Below, in pieces: positions 35,146 to 45,145 of a stretch of 64,000 bases of DNA. Under the pieces are notes generated by a model, which saw only the letters and a list, made by a program, of their open reading frames with translations, did no database searches and was not told where the DNA came from. Position numbers and translations under genes: made by a program. The stretch's first letter is position 1. Each line of letters starts with the position of its first letter. This stretch comes from Dactylosporangium aurantiacum (GTDB lineage: Bacteria > Actinomycetota > Actinomycetes > Mycobacteriales > Micromonosporaceae), in contig NZ_JNYJ01000009.1 of assembly GCF_000716715.1 (NCBI RefSeq), positions 62,001-126,000 of the forward strand, given 5' to 3'.

Positions 35146-35718
35146 TCACAGTGACGCGGCGATCATCCGGAGCGCCTGGGCCAGGTCGCGGCCCGTCGGG
35201 GCGTTGGCCGGGTCGATCAGCCACTGGGTCAGGACCCCGGTGATGAGCGCCTGGTAGAACGAGCCCAGCTGGAACGCCTTCTGTGGCTCGGCCGCCGGGT
35301 CGACCTGGTGGAACACCGAGGCCCACAGCCCGCGGGCGTCCTGCATGCCTGCCGAGATCATGGCCCGCACCGCCGGGGCGTGCTCCATCTGCACGAAGGC
35401 GTCGAAGGATGCCATGAACGCCGGGCGGTGGGTGGCCATCGAGGCGATGACGCTGTCCCAGTAGGCCTCGAACCGCTGCAGCTTGTCCTGGCCCTCGGGG
35501 TCGGTGGCCAGCAGGGCGGTCGCCAGCTGCATGCCCCAGTCCTCCAGGGCCTTCTCCAGCGCGGCGTTGAGCAGTGCCTCGGTCGAGCCGTAGTGGTAGC
35601 CGATCGAGCCGAGGTTGGTGCCGGACGCGGCGACGATGTCGCGGGCGGTGGTCCGCCCGTACCCCTTCTCGTAGATGCAGCGCACGGCGCCGTCGAGGAG
35701 GTCCTCGCGATGTCCCAT
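35146..35718 (-). CDS. TetR-family repressor, divergent from a monooxygenase
   Basis: A 190-residue regulator with an N-terminal TetR HTH (GYGRTTARDIVAASGTNLGSIGYHY) and a helical ligand domain. The ATG at 35718 (MGHREDLLDGAVRC) is chosen by alignment with the family; codons upstream fall into the shared control region. It is divergent from an FAD monooxygenase across 55 bp containing two palindromes. Such pairs usually confer substrate-inducible oxidation or detoxification of an aromatic compound or antibiotic. Confidence 0.88.
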   Translation of the reverse strand: MGHREDLLDGAVRCIYEKGYGRTTARDIVAASGTNLGSIGYHYGSTEALLNAALEKALEDWGMQLATALLATDPEGQDKLQRFEAYWDSVIASMATHRPAFMASFDAFVQMEHAPAVRAMISAGMQDARGLWASVFHQVDPAAEPQKAFQLGSFYQALITGVLTQWLIDPANAPTGRDLAQALRMIAASL

Positions 35719-35736
35719 GGTCCAGATCCTATGGTC

Positions 35737-35767
35737 TATACACGCGTATAAGACGAATGTATATTCG
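35737..35767. promoter_or_regulatory. two imperfect palindromes in the TetR/monooxygenase gap
   Basis: TATACACGCGTATA (35737-35750) and CGAATGTATATTCG (35754-35767) each match their own reverse complement at 12 of 14 positions. They occupy most of the 55-bp gap, which is strikingly A/T-rich for this genome, and are the natural operator candidates for the TetR protein. Confidence 0.55.
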
Positions 35768-35773
35768 CACACC

Positions 35774-36988
35774 ATGGACATCCTCATCTCCGGCGCGAGC
35801 GTCGCCGGCCCCTCGCTCGCCCACTGGCTGCACCACGCGGGCCATCGCGTCACCGTCGTGGAGCGGGCCCCCGCGCTGCGCGGCGGCGGCTACGCGGTCG
35901 ACTTCCGCGGCCGGGTACACCTGGAGGTGCTGCGGCGGATGGGGCTGCTGGACGCGATGCGGGCCAGGGCGACGCACATGGGCGACATCGCGATCGTCGA
36001 CCGCGACGACGCGGTCACCGCGACCATGCCGTCGGCGATCTTCAGCGGCGACCTCGAGCTGCTGCGCGGCGACCTCGGCGAGATCCTGTACGAGGCCACC
36101 CGCGACCACGTCGACTACGTCTTCGGCGACTCGGTCGCCACGATCACGCAGGACGCCGACGGCGTCGACGTCACCTTCGAGCGCGGCGCGCCCCGCCGCT
36201 TCGACCTCGTCGTCGGCGCCGACGGCGTCAACTCCAGGGTCCGTGAGCTGGTCTTCGGCCCGGTGCCGCAGCGCTCCCTCGGGGTGTACGGCTGCATCTT
36301 CACCATGCCCAACGAGTTCGGCCTGGACCGGGCGGGTCTCATGTACAACGAGCCGCGCCTGACGGTCACGATCGGCGGCATCAATCCCGACCAGGCGGTG
36401 ATCTCGCTGTTCTTCACGGCCGAGGGGCTCACGTACGACAAGCGCGACCGGCACGACGTCGAGCGGCAGCGGCGCATCGTCGCCGACGCGTTCGCCGGCG
36501 CCGGCTGGCGGGTGCCGCGGCTGCTGGAGGCGATGCGCACCGCGCCGGACTTCTGGTTCGACTCCACCGCGCAGATCCGGATGGAGCGCTGGTCACGCGG
36601 GCGCGTGGTGCTCCTGGGCGACGCCGGCTACGCCGGTGGTCCGGGCGGCAACGGCACCGGCCTCGCGGTCGTCGGCGCGCACGTGCTGGCCGGGGAGCTG
36701 GCCACCGCGCCGTTCGGTCGCGCCTTCGAGGTGTACGAGCACCGCCTGCGCCCCTACGTGGAGACCTGCCAGAAGCAGGCGTCCGGCGGCGCGGACTTCC
36801 TCGTCCCGTCCACCGATCGCAAGATCGCCCAGCGGAACCGGTTCTTCCGCACGATCCGCTACCTGCCGCCGGTGAAACACCTGTTCAAGCACCTTGCGAC
36901 GCGCACCGCCACGGCGTTCGACCTGCCGGACTACGGTGTCCTGGGTCACACGCGGGACCTTTCCGGGAACAGAGGGAACGTTTTGTAA
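35774..36988 (+). CDS. FAD-dependent monooxygenase (PHBH/TetX-like)
   Basis: This 404-residue flavoprotein has the N-terminal FAD motif ISGASVAGPSLAHWL with VVERAP closing strand two, a DG motif (DLVVGADGVNSRVRELV) and the C-terminal GDAGYAGGPGGNGTGLAVVGA that binds FAD phosphate. It belongs to the aromatic hydroxylase/TetX group, which includes antibiotic-modifying enzymes. ATG 35774 follows directly on the operator region. Regulation by the divergent TetR is inferred. It ends at 36988, just before the lon control region. Confidence 0.9.
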   Translation: MDILISGASVAGPSLAHWLHHAGHRVTVVERAPALRGGGYAVDFRGRVHLEVLRRMGLLDAMRARATHMGDIAIVDRDDAVTATMPSAIFSGDLELLRGDLGEILYEATRDHVDYVFGDSVATITQDADGVDVTFERGAPRRFDLVVGADGVNSRVRELVFGPVPQRSLGVYGCIFTMPNEFGLDRAGLMYNEPRLTVTIGGINPDQAVISLFFTAEGLTYDKRDRHDVERQRRIVADAFAGAGWRVPRLLEAMRTAPDFWFDSTAQIRMERWSRGRVVLLGDAGYAGGPGGNGTGLAVVGAHVLAGELATAPFGRAFEVYEHRLRPYVETCQKQASGGADFLVPSTDRKIAQRNRFFRTIRYLPPVKHLFKHLATRTATAFDLPDYGVLGHTRDLSGNRGNVL

Positions 36989-37009
36989 CTTAAGCCTGGC
37001 ACGCTCAAC
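36989..37009 (+). promoter_or_regulatory. HAIR-like operator (HspR site) upstream of lon
   Basis: CTTAAGC (36989-36995), seven bases, then GCTCAAC (37003-37009) fits the HAIR consensus CTTGAGT-N7-ACTCAAG at 5 of 7 positions in each half with exact spacing. HspR binding to HAIR sites controls lon and dnaK in Streptomyces, so heat-shock control by HspR is a reasonable inference. It lies 24-44 bases before the lon start. Confidence 0.5.
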
Positions 37010-37032
37010 CACAGTGATGGCAGGTGTCTGAC

Positions 37033-39339
<2,307 letters not shown>

Positions 39340-39351
39340 CTGTCTCGGAGA

Positions 39352-39388
39352 TCGCCGGTAGTAGCCCCGTGGGGGCTACTACCGGCGA
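39352..39388. terminator. bidirectional hairpin terminator between lon and the DUF262 gene
   Basis: A perfect 17-bp stem (39352-39368 with 39372-39388) and a three-base loop lie in the 54-bp gap between two convergent stop codons. It can terminate both transcripts. Confidence 0.85.
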
Positions 39389-39393
39389 CGCCG

Positions 39394-41058
39394 CTACTCG
39401 GTGTCGATATCCGCGTCGCCCTGGATGTCCACCGCGGGTTCGACGCCGAGCGTGACCATGAACGAACGCTCACGGTCGGCGAGATGTGCCGCACGTTCCT
39501 TGATGAAGCCCTCGAGATCACCGTCTCGCAGCCGCTCGACGGCGACCCGAGGGATGCCGTGGCTGGTCAGGACGCTGTCTTCCAACTCGGCCGGCAGCGC
39601 GGCCAACGCCTTTCGCAGCGATACCCCGGGCGGTGTCGGCAGAATGAGCCGGTTCGCGGGATGCGAGCCGCTGCTGATCGAGGTGGTGATGACTCGCCGG
39701 TACGCGTCCGTGTCGGCAGTCGCGAGGACCCGTAGGGCATCGAACGGAGCACCGTCCACCGATCGACGCCGATGACCGAACTCCTTGAGATCCCAGAGGA
39801 CGAAGGTCCGCACCCTGGCGCTGCGCAGGTCGAACCGCTCCGGAAACGGCCGGGCAGTGAGCGCGTCGAGCCGCAAGCCACCCTCGCCGAGCGCGAACGC
39901 CCGCATCTCCGCCAATTCGTTCTTCACCTGCGTGGTGTTGGCTCCCGCGAAGTAACCGGACCATGACGTCGCCCAGAACCACCGCACCAGGCTCCGGCGC
40001 TGACCGTCGCTCGGGTCGCTGTTGAGGTGGAAGAACGCCACCAGCAGCATGATCTGCAGGTTGTACGGAACCAGCCGCGAGAGTGGCACGCCCACTTCAT
40101 CCCGGAGGAAGTCGACGGCCTGTCGCAGCGACCGTTCGCTGGCGTCGACCGCGTCCGCCAACCGGCCCCTGACGCGGTCGGCGAGCGCTTCCCAACGAGC
40201 TTCCTGCACGTCCTCCTCGCCCGCGACAGCGAGCACGGACCGGAAAATCGTGATGCTGGGGATTGGGCCGAACCCCACGTCCGCCAGGCTTTCCTTGATC
40301 GTTGCGATGCGGTCGGCGAGGCTTTCACCGCCCTCGGGGTTGTAGGTGAGGGCCGAGACCATCTGATCCGGCGTCATCGACTGGCCGCTGCTGTTCAGTC
40401 GGGAGAACACCTCGACGGCGTGCTCCAGGCGCCCGCCGACGAGACGAACCACTGCCAGTTTGTATGACTTGATGCGTTGGGCGACCTGCTCCGCCTCGTC
40501 GACCATCGCGTCAAGCGCCGCAGGATCGAGCAGTCCACTGATCCTACGGGCGTAGGCCAGGAAGTCCATTGTCCGCAGTACCGCACGCATCGGCAGATAT
40601 GTAGCCGGCGTGTCGACGGTGGACTTCCAGTGGCGGTAGCGGCTGCTGCCACCGCGCTCATGCCGAGTGCCGAGCTCTCGATAAACATCCCACTTCCACT
40701 GCTGCTGGCTCTGCGGGTCGCCGATGACGGGGCGCCTCGTGAGGCAGCCGAACAGGGTGGACAGCCGTTGATGCCCGTCGAGCAGGTATGCCACGGGTGT
40801 CTCTTGCGGCCGCGGAATGTCGATGCCGGCCACTTGCTCCAGGCTTGGCAACGGCTCGCTGGTGTCCCATACCAGAAGACTGCCGATCGGATAGCCGCGC
40901 TCGATGCTGTCGAAGAGATTCAGCATCTGATCCGGTCGCCAAACGAAGGGCCGCTGAAACCGGGGCACCCGAAGCCGGCCTGCGGCCATCTGCCCGAGAA
41001 CGTCCTCAAGCAGCATGATCTCAGGCTTTACGGTGATCTCGCCGTCAAGATCAGCCAT
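39394..41058 (-). CDS. DUF262 (GmrSD-type) protein, third gene of putative defence operon
   Basis: This 554-residue protein has the DUF262 core: VPRFQRPFVWRPDQMLNLFD (31-50), SIERGYPIGSLLVWD, and YLLDGHQRLSTLFG (DGHQR 94-98; usually DGQQR), the ParB/Srx-like nucleotide-binding and NTPase motifs of GmrS and BrxU-like enzymes. The C-terminal half is helical and then has a DUF1524-like region (TSISSGSHPANRLILP) without an obvious complete HNH motif. The ATG at 41058 has AGGAGC overlapping the TOPRIM stop codon, 8 bp away. G+C is clearly lower than in flanking genes, pointing to transfer. A nuclease or NTP-sensing role in phage defence is inferred. Confidence 0.85.
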   Translation of the reverse strand: MADLDGEITVKPEIMLLEDVLGQMAAGRLRVPRFQRPFVWRPDQMLNLFDSIERGYPIGSLLVWDTSEPLPSLEQVAGIDIPRPQETPVAYLLDGHQRLSTLFGCLTRRPVIGDPQSQQQWKWDVYRELGTRHERGGSSRYRHWKSTVDTPATYLPMRAVLRTMDFLAYARRISGLLDPAALDAMVDEAEQVAQRIKSYKLAVVRLVGGRLEHAVEVFSRLNSSGQSMTPDQMVSALTYNPEGGESLADRIATIKESLADVGFGPIPSITIFRSVLAVAGEEDVQEARWEALADRVRGRLADAVDASERSLRQAVDFLRDEVGVPLSRLVPYNLQIMLLVAFFHLNSDPSDGQRRSLVRWFWATSWSGYFAGANTTQVKNELAEMRAFALGEGGLRLDALTARPFPERFDLRSARVRTFVLWDLKEFGHRRRSVDGAPFDALRVLATADTDAYRRVITTSISSGSHPANRLILPTPPGVSLRKALAALPAELEDSVLTSHGIPRVAVERLRDGDLEGFIKERAAHLADRERSFMVTLGVEPAVDIQGDADIDTE

Positions 41059-41066
41059 TGTCGCTC

Positions 41067-42014
41067 CTAAACCACACTTTCGATCTTTGCCAGGAGTGCA
41101 CGCAGCTCGGCGGGTACCTCGCTGCCCAGTTGGGCAAAGTCGTCTTCGGTCAGATGTTCGCAATGCCGTGCGAGGCTCGAGAGCAGACCGTTGAGGCGGC
41201 CGCGAAGTGCAAGCTTCGTCTGCCAGCTTAGGTTGCTGTACAAGGCGTGCTGACGCTGGTCCAGCCTGGGCGGGCGAGCCGGATCGCCGAAGCCGTTCTT
41301 CATGTCGAAGTGGGCACGCTGTTCTGCGGAAAGCGAGTCCAGCAGGTCCAGTCGCTGGATGACTTCCTGCGGCAAGTGCGGCGTCAAACGGAGCACCTTC
41401 AACGGCACGTAGTTCTCCGCCTCCCGGCGCGCCAGCACGTGAACGGCGACGCCTTCCTGCTCTAGGGCCTGCGCCTTGTCATGGTTCGCCGTGCGCTGTC
41501 CTGGGACGAGACGGTCGCTGTCGAACACGGCTGCCACGCGTTTGACGTGTTGGAACTGGCCGAGCTTCTCCTTGGCGACCACAGGAATGCGGCCGGCGCC
41601 GCCGCCGTGCTCCACCACCAGCCATGTTCGTTTCAGGGCGTGCAGGACGCGTTTGGCGCCGAACACGGTGGCGACCGCATGGATGAAGTCGCGGTCGGAA
41701 TCGAGATCTTCCACCACGACGACAGCAGCCCTGGACAGATCGTCCGCGGCGGCGTCCAGGACGCTTAATGTCAGTAGGACGCGGTCGCCGCTCGACGGTG
41801 TGTACGCCGTTGACTGCACCAGCGCCTTCTGCCCGGTCGCCGTGTACAGCTGGGCCTTGGTCGGAGCGTGAACAGCCAGGTACTCGAGGGCAGCGTCGAG
41901 AACCTCGGGACCGACGATCCAGTCGTGACGCTGACGGACGAACCCTTCCATGATGCTGATCAGGCTGAAGGCGTCAGACGCTTGGAAGACGTCGAGACTC
42001 AGCTCAATCCGCAT
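41067..42014 (-). CDS. stand-alone TOPRIM (DUF4435/AriB-like) protein
   Basis: This 315-residue protein has a TOPRIM core: acidic E102 in VVVVEDLDSDRDFI, then VAAVFDSDRLV with D165/D167, and REAENYVPLKVL (E200), the ExNY element seen in DUF4435 proteins. An N-terminal 90-residue extension and a helical C-terminal tail frame the core. In the PARIS system the DUF4435 effector (AriB) is a nuclease held by an ATPase and released on infection; the size and pairing here match. ATG 42014 overlaps the ATPase gene by 11 bp, indicating translational coupling. DUF4435 membership is judged by eye. Confidence 0.75.
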   Translation of the reverse strand: MRIELSLDVFQASDAFSLISIMEGFVRQRHDWIVGPEVLDAALEYLAVHAPTKAQLYTATGQKALVQSTAYTPSSGDRVLLTLSVLDAAADDLSRAAVVVVEDLDSDRDFIHAVATVFGAKRVLHALKRTWLVVEHGGGAGRIPVVAKEKLGQFQHVKRVAAVFDSDRLVPGQRTANHDKAQALEQEGVAVHVLARREAENYVPLKVLRLTPHLPQEVIQRLDLLDSLSAEQRAHFDMKNGFGDPARPPRLDQRQHALYSNLSWQTKLALRGRLNGLLSSLARHCEHLTEDDFAQLGSEVPAELRALLAKIESVV

Positions 42015-43305
42015 CGCCGCGCTCCAAGCGGTCGAGTTGGGCCTCGGCCAGCTTCCGGGTTTCCTCGTAATCCTCGGCGAAGATCCCGGCCGGCCAATAG
42101 TCGACGTTGCCCTTGTCGTCGATGAAAATGCGGTGGGCGTGCGAGGTGCCATCGACTTGATCGACGAAGTAGACCGCGACAAGGTCGGCCGGGATGACTC
42201 GCTCGGCGATACGCCGCCGTAGGCGTAGCAGCATCGTTTCGCTATGAGTCTCGATCAGAAAACGGACGCTCGTCTGGGTCGCGGCCTGCAGGTAGAGATC
42301 AGCAAGGTCGGCATGGGCCGCTGGGTGAAGGTGCAGCTCAGGCTGCTCGACGATCTCCAAGGTCGGACCGGACGGTGGATTCAGGACGTCCATGGCGCGC
42401 TGCACCAGGATCGGTAGTGCCTGGGCCACGCCCGTGCCGGTGTCGGCGAGGTTGACCTGAAGATTCCGAGCGTTTCTCGAGCGCAGAATCATGGTGAAGA
42501 GGGCGCCGCGTTCGACGACGTCGACCTCCCACCCTTCGAGGCTTTGTTCGAACATCCGGTTGACCTGCCGTAGCAGCCTGCCCTGGTTGCGCACGAAGTC
42601 GCTGGCAAGGATCGGTGCCGTGTGCTCGCCGCTGAAACCGACGGTCCGATGGCGCCGCGTCGGAAGCCGATACCCGCGGGCCGGGCGATCCCGGAAGGGG
42701 CCGAGATATCGGATCTCATCGAACGCGGCGCGGATCGCCGAACTGGCGAACCTGCGTGGCGACCACGTGGAAGCATCCGGGTCGCGGAACTGCACAGCGT
42801 TTGGCAGCAGGCCGGCGAACCGTACGGCGCCGGCCACCGGTGCGGCGCCGTCCCGGGAAATCAGGTAGCGCTGCCGCTCGGGCTGTGGGTCGACGCCGTC
42901 CCAGGTGAATCGCGCCGTTTGATGGCCGACGCGGATCGTGGTGTCGCTGACGAGCTGGAGCCTGTACTCATCGATGTTCTGCACGGTCGCATCCACGTGC
43001 AGTGTCGGCTCGACCTGTCCAGCCCCGACGCTGAGGAGATCGAGCTCGATGCGGATGCTGCCATGTGGCCGTCCGCCATAGATTAAGTCGGTGAATGAGT
43101 CGAGCGTGTCGTCGCCGAACCGGTCGAGATCGAGCGGTGCCGTCGAGTTCGTCGCGATACCGGAGTTGATGACCAGCGGCGCCCGGACGAGCGCGCTCTT
43201 TCCTGAGTTGTTCCGGCCGAGGACGATGGTGATAGGTCGGAGCTCGATCTCTTGTCGATCCGCGAACGAACGGTATCCGGTGAGCGCCATTCGGACGAAC
43301 GTCAT
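42004..43305 (-). CDS. RecF/OLD-like AAA ATPase (AAA_15/21, DUF3696-like), first gene of putative defence operon
   Basis: A 433-residue SMC/RecF-type ATPase with Walker A GRNNSGKS (30-37), an ABC-signature-like NLADTGTGVAQALPIL, Walker B with LEIVEQPELHLHP (about 315-328) and an H-loop LIETHSETMLLRLRR. The C-terminus (FIDDKGNVDYWPAGIFAED) resembles DUF3696. Such ATPases pair with nucleases in PARIS, Gabija, Septu and OLD systems, acting as sensors that hold the effector. It is the first gene of a three-gene operon and starts at ATG 43305; no strong ribosome-binding site is seen. Codon use and G+C differ from neighbours. Confidence 0.85.
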   Translation of the reverse strand: MTFVRMALTGYRSFADRQEIELRPITIVLGRNNSGKSALVRAPLVINSGIATNSTAPLDLDRFGDDTLDSFTDLIYGGRPHGSIRIELDLLSVGAGQVEPTLHVDATVQNIDEYRLQLVSDTTIRVGHQTARFTWDGVDPQPERQRYLISRDGAAPVAGAVRFAGLLPNAVQFRDPDASTWSPRRFASSAIRAAFDEIRYLGPFRDRPARGYRLPTRRHRTVGFSGEHTAPILASDFVRNQGRLLRQVNRMFEQSLEGWEVDVVERGALFTMILRSRNARNLQVNLADTGTGVAQALPILVQRAMDVLNPPSGPTLEIVEQPELHLHPAAHADLADLYLQAATQTSVRFLIETHSETMLLRLRRRIAERVIPADLVAVYFVDQVDGTSHAHRIFIDDKGNVDYWPAGIFAEDYEETRKLAEAQLDRLERGDAD

Positions 43306-43374
43306 GCCTGCCTTCTGCCGTTGATGGGCCGCGTCGAGGTTCGGGCCACATCTAACCAGGCGTGCGTTCTGCTG

Positions 43375-43677
43375 TCATTCCCTAACGCCGAGTGAATAAG
43401 GTTCCGGCGGCGGGTTCGTCGTGCGGATCTCCGCCAGCATCCGGCGGCGGGTGCGGCGGTCGTAGCCGGCGGCGTCGGTGGTGATCATCGACCAGGGGTC
43501 GGGGCAGTCGCCCTCGTGGGCCGCGTCCGGGCACAGCGCATCGACCAGGCGGCCGGTGAGCGCGTCCAGGTCGGCCGGGTTCACCAGCACGTTGATGCGG
43601 ATCCTGTACAGCCGGTGCCCGGGCGGGACCGCCTGCAGCGGTGGGCGGCCGCGCGGGACCCGCTTCCTGCCGGCCAT
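43375..43677 (-). CDS. small protein of unknown function
   Basis: A 100-residue basic protein: MAGRKRVPRGRPPLQAVPPG, then a strand-rich part (HRLYRIRINVLVNPADLDAL) and a Cys-containing helical part (DALCPDAAHEGDCPDP). AAGGAG seven bases before ATG 43677 supports translation. It reads towards the defence operon with a 69-bp gap to it but has normal high G+C, so it is probably part of the host backbone. No family recognised. Confidence 0.6.
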   Translation of the reverse strand: MAGRKRVPRGRPPLQAVPPGHRLYRIRINVLVNPADLDALTGRLVDALCPDAAHEGDCPDPWSMITTDAAGYDRRTRRRMLAEIRTTNPPPEPYSLGVRE

Positions 43678-43727
43678 GGCCGCTCCTTCACCGGTCGCGA
43701 CGGACGGTCGACGGTAGCATCGCGGGC

Positions 43728-44162
43728 GTGCTGGACGGCGCCCTCTACGCGGTCACCGACGAGCAGGAGCGCCGGCTGCTGGCGCTGGACGCGGCGGGGG
43801 TCAGGAGCTTCGCGGAGACCGTCGAGGAGGCGCCGCCGCACCTGTACCCGATGACCGCCGGCCTCGGCACCGCCTGGGAGCCGCTGCAGCGGTGTCTCGG
43901 CGGGCGGTTCCCGCTGTCGCACGCGGTCCTCGGCGGCCGGGCGCTGTGCGACGGTGAGGTCGTCGTGCGGCACGTCACCGCCGCGCAGGCGCAGGCCGTC
44001 GCGCTCGCGCTGGGCCGGCTCGACGAGGGGTGGCTGCGGCAGCGGCACGCGACCGCCGTCGGCGGCGACCCGCAGGCGGCGCTGGCGGCGTTCCGGCACC
44101 TGCGGAGCTTCTACACAGGGGCGGCGAAGGCGGCCCGGGCGGTCGTGTTCACCGCCGTGTGA
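43728..44162 (+). CDS. DUF1877-type protein
   Basis: A 144-residue protein (GTG-LDGALYAVTDEQERRLLAL) ending in FRHLRSFYTGAAKAARAVVF, the C-terminal pattern of DUF1877 (YfbM-like) proteins, whose function is unknown. The GTG at 43728 lies seven bases behind TAGCAT, so the mRNA is probably leaderless. It is divergent from the small basic protein gene. Confidence 0.65.
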   Translation: MLDGALYAVTDEQERRLLALDAAGVRSFAETVEEAPPHLYPMTAGLGTAWEPLQRCLGGRFPLSHAVLGGRALCDGEVVVRHVTAAQAQAVALALGRLDEGWLRQRHATAVGGDPQAALAAFRHLRSFYTGAAKAARAVVFTAV

Positions 44163-44238
44163 ACCGGCGCTGGGGTGGCCGGCGGGACACCCGCGAGGCG
44201 GACCTCGGCGAGCGCCGCGGCGACGTAGGCTCGTCACC

Positions 44239-45144
44239 GTGCCGAGCCGCAAGATGACCCCAGCAGCCGCCGACGCCACGGCCCCCTCCCAGAAGCCCCC
44301 CGCGAAGAAGGCCGCTCCCGCGAAGAAGGTCACCGCCGCGAAGCAGGCGGCACCCGCGACGAACGCGACCGCCGCGAAGGCCACGGCGAAGAAGGTGACC
44401 GCGAAGAAGGCGGCCGCCAAGGTCGTCGCGGCGGCGGCAGCGGAGGCGGCCGCGGCGGGACCCGACCAGGCGCAGACGGAGCGGGCCCGGCGGATCCTCG
44501 ACCTGCTCACCGCCCGCTACCCCGACCCGGTGCTGGAGCTGGACTTCGCCTCGCCGCTGCAGCTGCTCATCGCCGCCGTGCTCGCCGCGCAGACCCTCGA
44601 CGAGCGGGTCAACCAGGTCACCCCGGTGCTGTTCGCGAAGTACCCGACCGCGGCCGACCTCGCCGCCGCCGACCCGGCCGAGATGGAGCAGATCCTCATG
44701 CCGGTCGGGTACTACCGCAAGAAGACCCAGATCGTCATGAAGCTCGCCGCGGTGCTCGTGGAGCGGCACGGCGGGGAGGTGCCCATGACGTTCGAGGAGC
44801 TCGTCGAGCTGCCGTGGGTGGGCCGCAAGACGGCCAACATGGTGCTCGGCAACGCCTTCTCGGTGCCGGCGATCTCCGTGGACACCCATGTGGGCCGGGT
44901 CGCGCACCGGCTGTCGTGGGGGCCGGAGAAGGACGGCGAGGCGACCGAGCTGGGCGTGTCGGCGCTGTTCGAGCAGAAGGACTGGGTGCCGGTCAACCTG
45001 CTGCTGATCCTGCACGGCCGGCGCACCTGCCACTCCCGCAAGCCCGCCTGCGGAGCGTGTTCCCTCGCGCCGGAGTGCCCGTCGGCGGGCCTGGACGGCA
45101 AGGGTGAGCTCGACCCGGACAAGGCCCGCGCCCTGCTGAAGTAG
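44239..45144 (+). CDS. nth: endonuclease III with a lysine/alanine-rich N-terminal tail
   Basis: This 301-residue DNA glycosylase/AP lyase removes oxidised pyrimidines in base excision repair. The HhH motif LPWVGRKTANMVLG carries catalytic K197, the Asp is D215 (VDTHVGRV), and four Cys (C-x6-C-x2-C-x5-C near the C-terminus) bind a 4Fe-4S cluster. About 75 extra N-terminal residues are histone H1-like repeats (AKKAAPAKKVTAAKQ), probably for non-specific DNA binding. GTG 44239 lies seven bases behind TAGGCT (leaderless). A Met six codons later is an alternative. It converges on an AlkZ-like gene with one base between the stops. Confidence 0.92.
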   Translation: MPSRKMTPAAADATAPSQKPPAKKAAPAKKVTAAKQAAPATNATAAKATAKKVTAKKAAAKVVAAAAAEAAAAGPDQAQTERARRILDLLTARYPDPVLELDFASPLQLLIAAVLAAQTLDERVNQVTPVLFAKYPTAADLAAADPAEMEQILMPVGYYRKKTQIVMKLAAVLVERHGGEVPMTFEELVELPWVGRKTANMVLGNAFSVPAISVDTHVGRVAHRLSWGPEKDGEATELGVSALFEQKDWVPVNLLLILHGRRTCHSRKPACGACSLAPECPSAGLDGKGELDPDKARALLK

Positions 45145-45145
45145 G

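Noticed and set aside
34872..35243. 123-codon plus-strand frame before the TetR gene
   Set aside because: Pro/Arg/Ala-rich, no ribosome-binding site, and overlaps the 3' end of the TetR gene.
39394..43305. Defence operon as a Gabija, Septu or Thoeris system
   Set aside because: There is no UvrD-like helicase (Gabija), no clear HNH partner (Septu) and no TIR or SIR2 domain (Thoeris); the TOPRIM domain is a separate protein, not fused as in OLD/GajA.
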